NCBI GenBank assembly: GCA_903828685.1
Contig: CAIKNB010000098.1
Location: 1-7,102, forward strand
Length of the DNA: 7,102 nucleotides
Direction: 5' to 3'
Source of the DNA: Candidatus Uhrbacteria bacterium
GTDB lineage: Bacteria > Patescibacteriota > Patescibacteriia > 2-12-FULL-60-25
A program made the translations under genes and the position numbers. Below, in pieces: positions 6,568-7,102 of this stretch (within the stretch, counting starts at the first letter, position 1; every line of letters starts with the position of its first letter). The notes under the pieces were generated by a model. It ran no database searches. It was given only the letters and a program-made list of their open reading frames with translations, and was not told where the DNA came from.

Positions 6568-6654
6568 GCGCAGGTGGCGGAACTGGTATACGCACCAGCT
6601 TGAGGTGCTGGCGGGGGCAACCCCGTGGAGGTTCAACTCCTCTCCTGCGCACCA
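6568..6654 (+). tRNA. tRNA-Leu, anticodon GAG, CCA encoded
   Basis: A complete class II tRNA cloverleaf. The acceptor stem GCGCAGG (6568-6574) pairs with CCTGCGC (6644-6650), the discriminator is A6651, and CCA is encoded at 6652-6654. The D-stem GCG (6577-6579) pairs with CGC (6591-6593), with GG in the loop. The anticodon stem CCAGC/GCTGG (6595-6599, 6607-6611) encloses loop TTGAGGT with anticodon GAG at 6602-6604, decoding CUC/CUU leucine codons. The long variable arm GGGG-CAA-CCCC is typical of tRNA-Leu. The T-arm is GGAGG/CCTCT with loop TTCAACT and one G-U pair. All identity features agree with leucine. Confidence 0.97.
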
Positions 6655-6670
6655 TCGCGTTGAACGCGAT
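6654..6670 (+). other. Hairpin immediately 3' of the tRNA
   Basis: A perfect 7-bp stem, ATCGCGT (6654-6660) with ACGCGAT (6664-6670), encloses a 3-nt TGA loop. It starts at the last A of the encoded CCA. It is followed 4 nt later by the main terminator, so it is probably part of the tRNA 3' trailer, perhaps marking the end for nuclease processing. That role is inference; only the inverted repeat is seen. Confidence 0.5.
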
Positions 6671-6674
6671 TACC

Positions 6675-6701
6675 CAAAATCCCCGTTAGGGGATTTTGTT
6701 T
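6675..6701 (+). terminator. Intrinsic terminator of the tRNA-Leu unit
   Basis: A perfect 10-bp stem, CAAAATCCCC (6675-6684) with GGGGATTTTG (6689-6698), encloses a GTTA tetraloop and is followed by TTTA. Together with the T run inside the 3' arm this is a strong plus-strand terminator. On the minus strand there is no T-tract after the stem, so it should work in one direction. It closes the plus-strand block. Confidence 0.85.
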
Positions 6702-6735
6702 ATAGAGAAGGGTTAAACTTGAAAGATTTATGGAA

Positions 6736-6773
6736 GAAATAAAAAACACGGGGACACAAATTTCGTGTCCCCG
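6736..6773 (-). terminator. Minus-strand intrinsic terminator, GGGGACAC palindrome
   Basis: CGGGGACAC (6749-6757) and GTGTCCCCG (6765-6773) form a 9-bp stem with a 7-nt loop. Read on the minus strand, the stem is followed by TGTTTTTTATTTC, a good T-tract; on the plus strand it is followed by GAGCGCG, with no T-tract. It therefore fits a terminator for the reverse-strand small gene, or for a short RNA started from the promoter at 6810-6838. It could alternatively be one copy of a dispersed palindromic repeat. Confidence 0.65.
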
Positions 6774-6803
6774 GAGCGCGCGGCGTCCTATGGCCCGCCG
6801 GCA
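6739..6803 (-). ncRNA. Candidate short minus-strand RNA
   Basis: If the promoter at 6810-6838 is active, transcription would begin near 6803 and stop at the terminator hairpin, giving an RNA of about 65 nt. It would contain a first stem-loop, CGGCG/CGCCG (minus strand of 6796-6800 and 6781-6785, 10-nt loop), and then the GGGGACAC terminator hairpin. No open frame of note is included. The call rests only on promoter and terminator signals and has no family match I recognise. Confidence 0.25.
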
Positions 6804-6809
6804 GGATTA

Positions 6810-6838
6810 TCTATAACGCAACTTGGCTTTCCTGTCAA
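6810..6838 (-). promoter_or_regulatory. Candidate minus-strand promoter overlapping the small gene's stop
   Basis: On the minus strand, a perfect consensus -35 TTGACA (6838-6833) is followed after exactly 17 bp by TATAGA (6815-6810, four of six consensus bases). The -35 overlaps the TGA stop of the 68-aa gene at 6837-6835. There is no gene between it and the terminator 35-60 nt downstream, so its product would be a short RNA. Confidence 0.35.
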
Positions 6839-7041
6839 GACCTGGCCTTGGCGGCGCCTTTGAGCCTCGCAACGATGAGTTTGGCGTCGTGCATGCAGAG
6901 CTTCCGACGGTTAAAACGCAGGGAAGCGAAGGTGCTCTCGTCGAGTTCTCTCATGAGGTACTCGAGTGCTTCTTTTGCATCTGGCGCATCAGGTCCGTCA
7001 GAAGCCGAGAAAATACCAGCGTTTGAAGCGCTTTGAGTCAT
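6835..7041 (-). CDS. Small protein of unknown function (68 aa)
   Basis: I do not recognise the family. The N-terminal ~20 residues are Ser/Asp/Ala/Pro-rich and look disordered. From about residue 21 the sequence is predicted helical and alternately acidic and basic (KEALEYLMRELDEST, then LRFNRRKLCMHDAKLIVARLKG), ending in a basic tail (AAKARS). There is one cysteine (C49), no signal peptide and no membrane segment. The start is well supported: on the minus strand, AAAGGAGAGGTGTGAC precedes the ATG, giving AGGAG 9 nt upstream and GAGG 6 nt upstream. It is the only gene here with a clear Shine-Dalgarno. A minus-strand terminator lies about 60 nt past the stop. Plus-strand frames over the same bases have no ribosome binding site and are judged shadows. 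Confidence 0.65.
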   Translation of the reverse strand: MTQSASNAGIFSASDGPDAPDAKEALEYLMRELDESTFASLRFNRRKLCMHDAKLIVARLKGAAKARS

Positions 7042-7045
7042 GTCA

Positions 7046-7057
7046 CACCTCTCCTTT
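7046..7057 (-). promoter_or_regulatory. Ribosome binding site of the 68-aa gene
   Basis: The minus-strand reading is AAAGGAGAGGTG, a near-complete complement of the 16S rRNA 3' end with one inserted dinucleotide, 4-10 nt before the ATG at 7041. It decides the strand and start of this small gene. Further upstream, TAAACT (minus strand of 7076-7081) could be a TAxxxT -10, but its -35 would fall at the window edge and cannot be judged. Confidence 0.65.
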
Positions 7058-7102
7058 CAAAAGGTCATATTTATCAGTTTAGCAGGATTTTTTGAGTTTG
7101 CA

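Noticed and set aside
6730..6816. 28-codon plus-strand frame from an ATG at 6730 through the GGGGACAC palindrome
   Set aside because: It starts just after a strong terminator, has no ribosome binding site, and most of it is an inverted repeat and a GC-rich hairpin.
6823..7036. Plus-strand frames of 62-67 codons opposite the small reverse gene
   Set aside because: Neither has a ribosome binding site or promoter, whereas the minus-strand frame has a strong Shine-Dalgarno and a downstream terminator in its own direction.

Overview
The window looks like a compact bacterial chromosome segment of moderately high GC, most likely from the Patescibacteria (CPR), perhaps the Parcubacteria side. That placement is an inference from protein character: a TyrRS reading GGNDQTFN and KKMGKS, a multi-TM histidine kinase with an AHQLRSPLG H-box, a short bactofilin, and a DAGK-like protein opening with a YAFIYDDFL-type N-terminus. 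Near-zero intergenic spacing and two promoters placed for leaderless messages fit as well. TGA is used as a stop (tyrS, the DAGK-like gene, the small reverse gene), so the UGA-glycine code of Gracilibacteria/Absconditabacteria is excluded.

Layout. (1) 3-329 (+) is the 3' part of a Nudix hydrolase, followed by a hairpin/T-tract terminator. (2) 396-5205 (+) is a tight three-gene unit, tyrS, argS and a membrane histidine kinase, with gaps of 1 and 3 nt. Its promoter is TTGCCA-N17-TAGTCT and its -10 lies only 9 nt before the tyrS ATG. (3) 5252-6553 (+) is a bactofilin and a diacylglycerol-kinase-like protein, with promoter TTGACT-N17-TAGGGT whose -10 ends 8 nt before the bactofilin ATG. (4) 6568-6654 (+) is tRNA-Leu(GAG) with encoded CCA, then a second hairpin and a strong intrinsic terminator. 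(5) On the minus strand, 6835-7041 encodes a 68-aa protein of unknown function with a clear Shine-Dalgarno. A perfect TTGACA -35 overlaps its stop codon, and a G+C-rich hairpin with a T-tract on the minus strand lies downstream.

Function. The segment is mainly translation machinery (two aminoacyl-tRNA synthetases and a leucine tRNA), plus a signalling protein and an envelope/cytoskeleton pair. No response regulator, defence system, phage gene, transposase or CRISPR array is visible. The points most worth a second look are a four-cysteine zinc-knuckle-like insertion inside the TyrRS catalytic domain, the replacement of the GGDGT nucleotide-binding motif by GNDRT in the DAGK-like protein, the leaderless promoter architecture, and a possible short minus-strand RNA between the small gene and its terminator. 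I do not see a convincing new multi-gene system.
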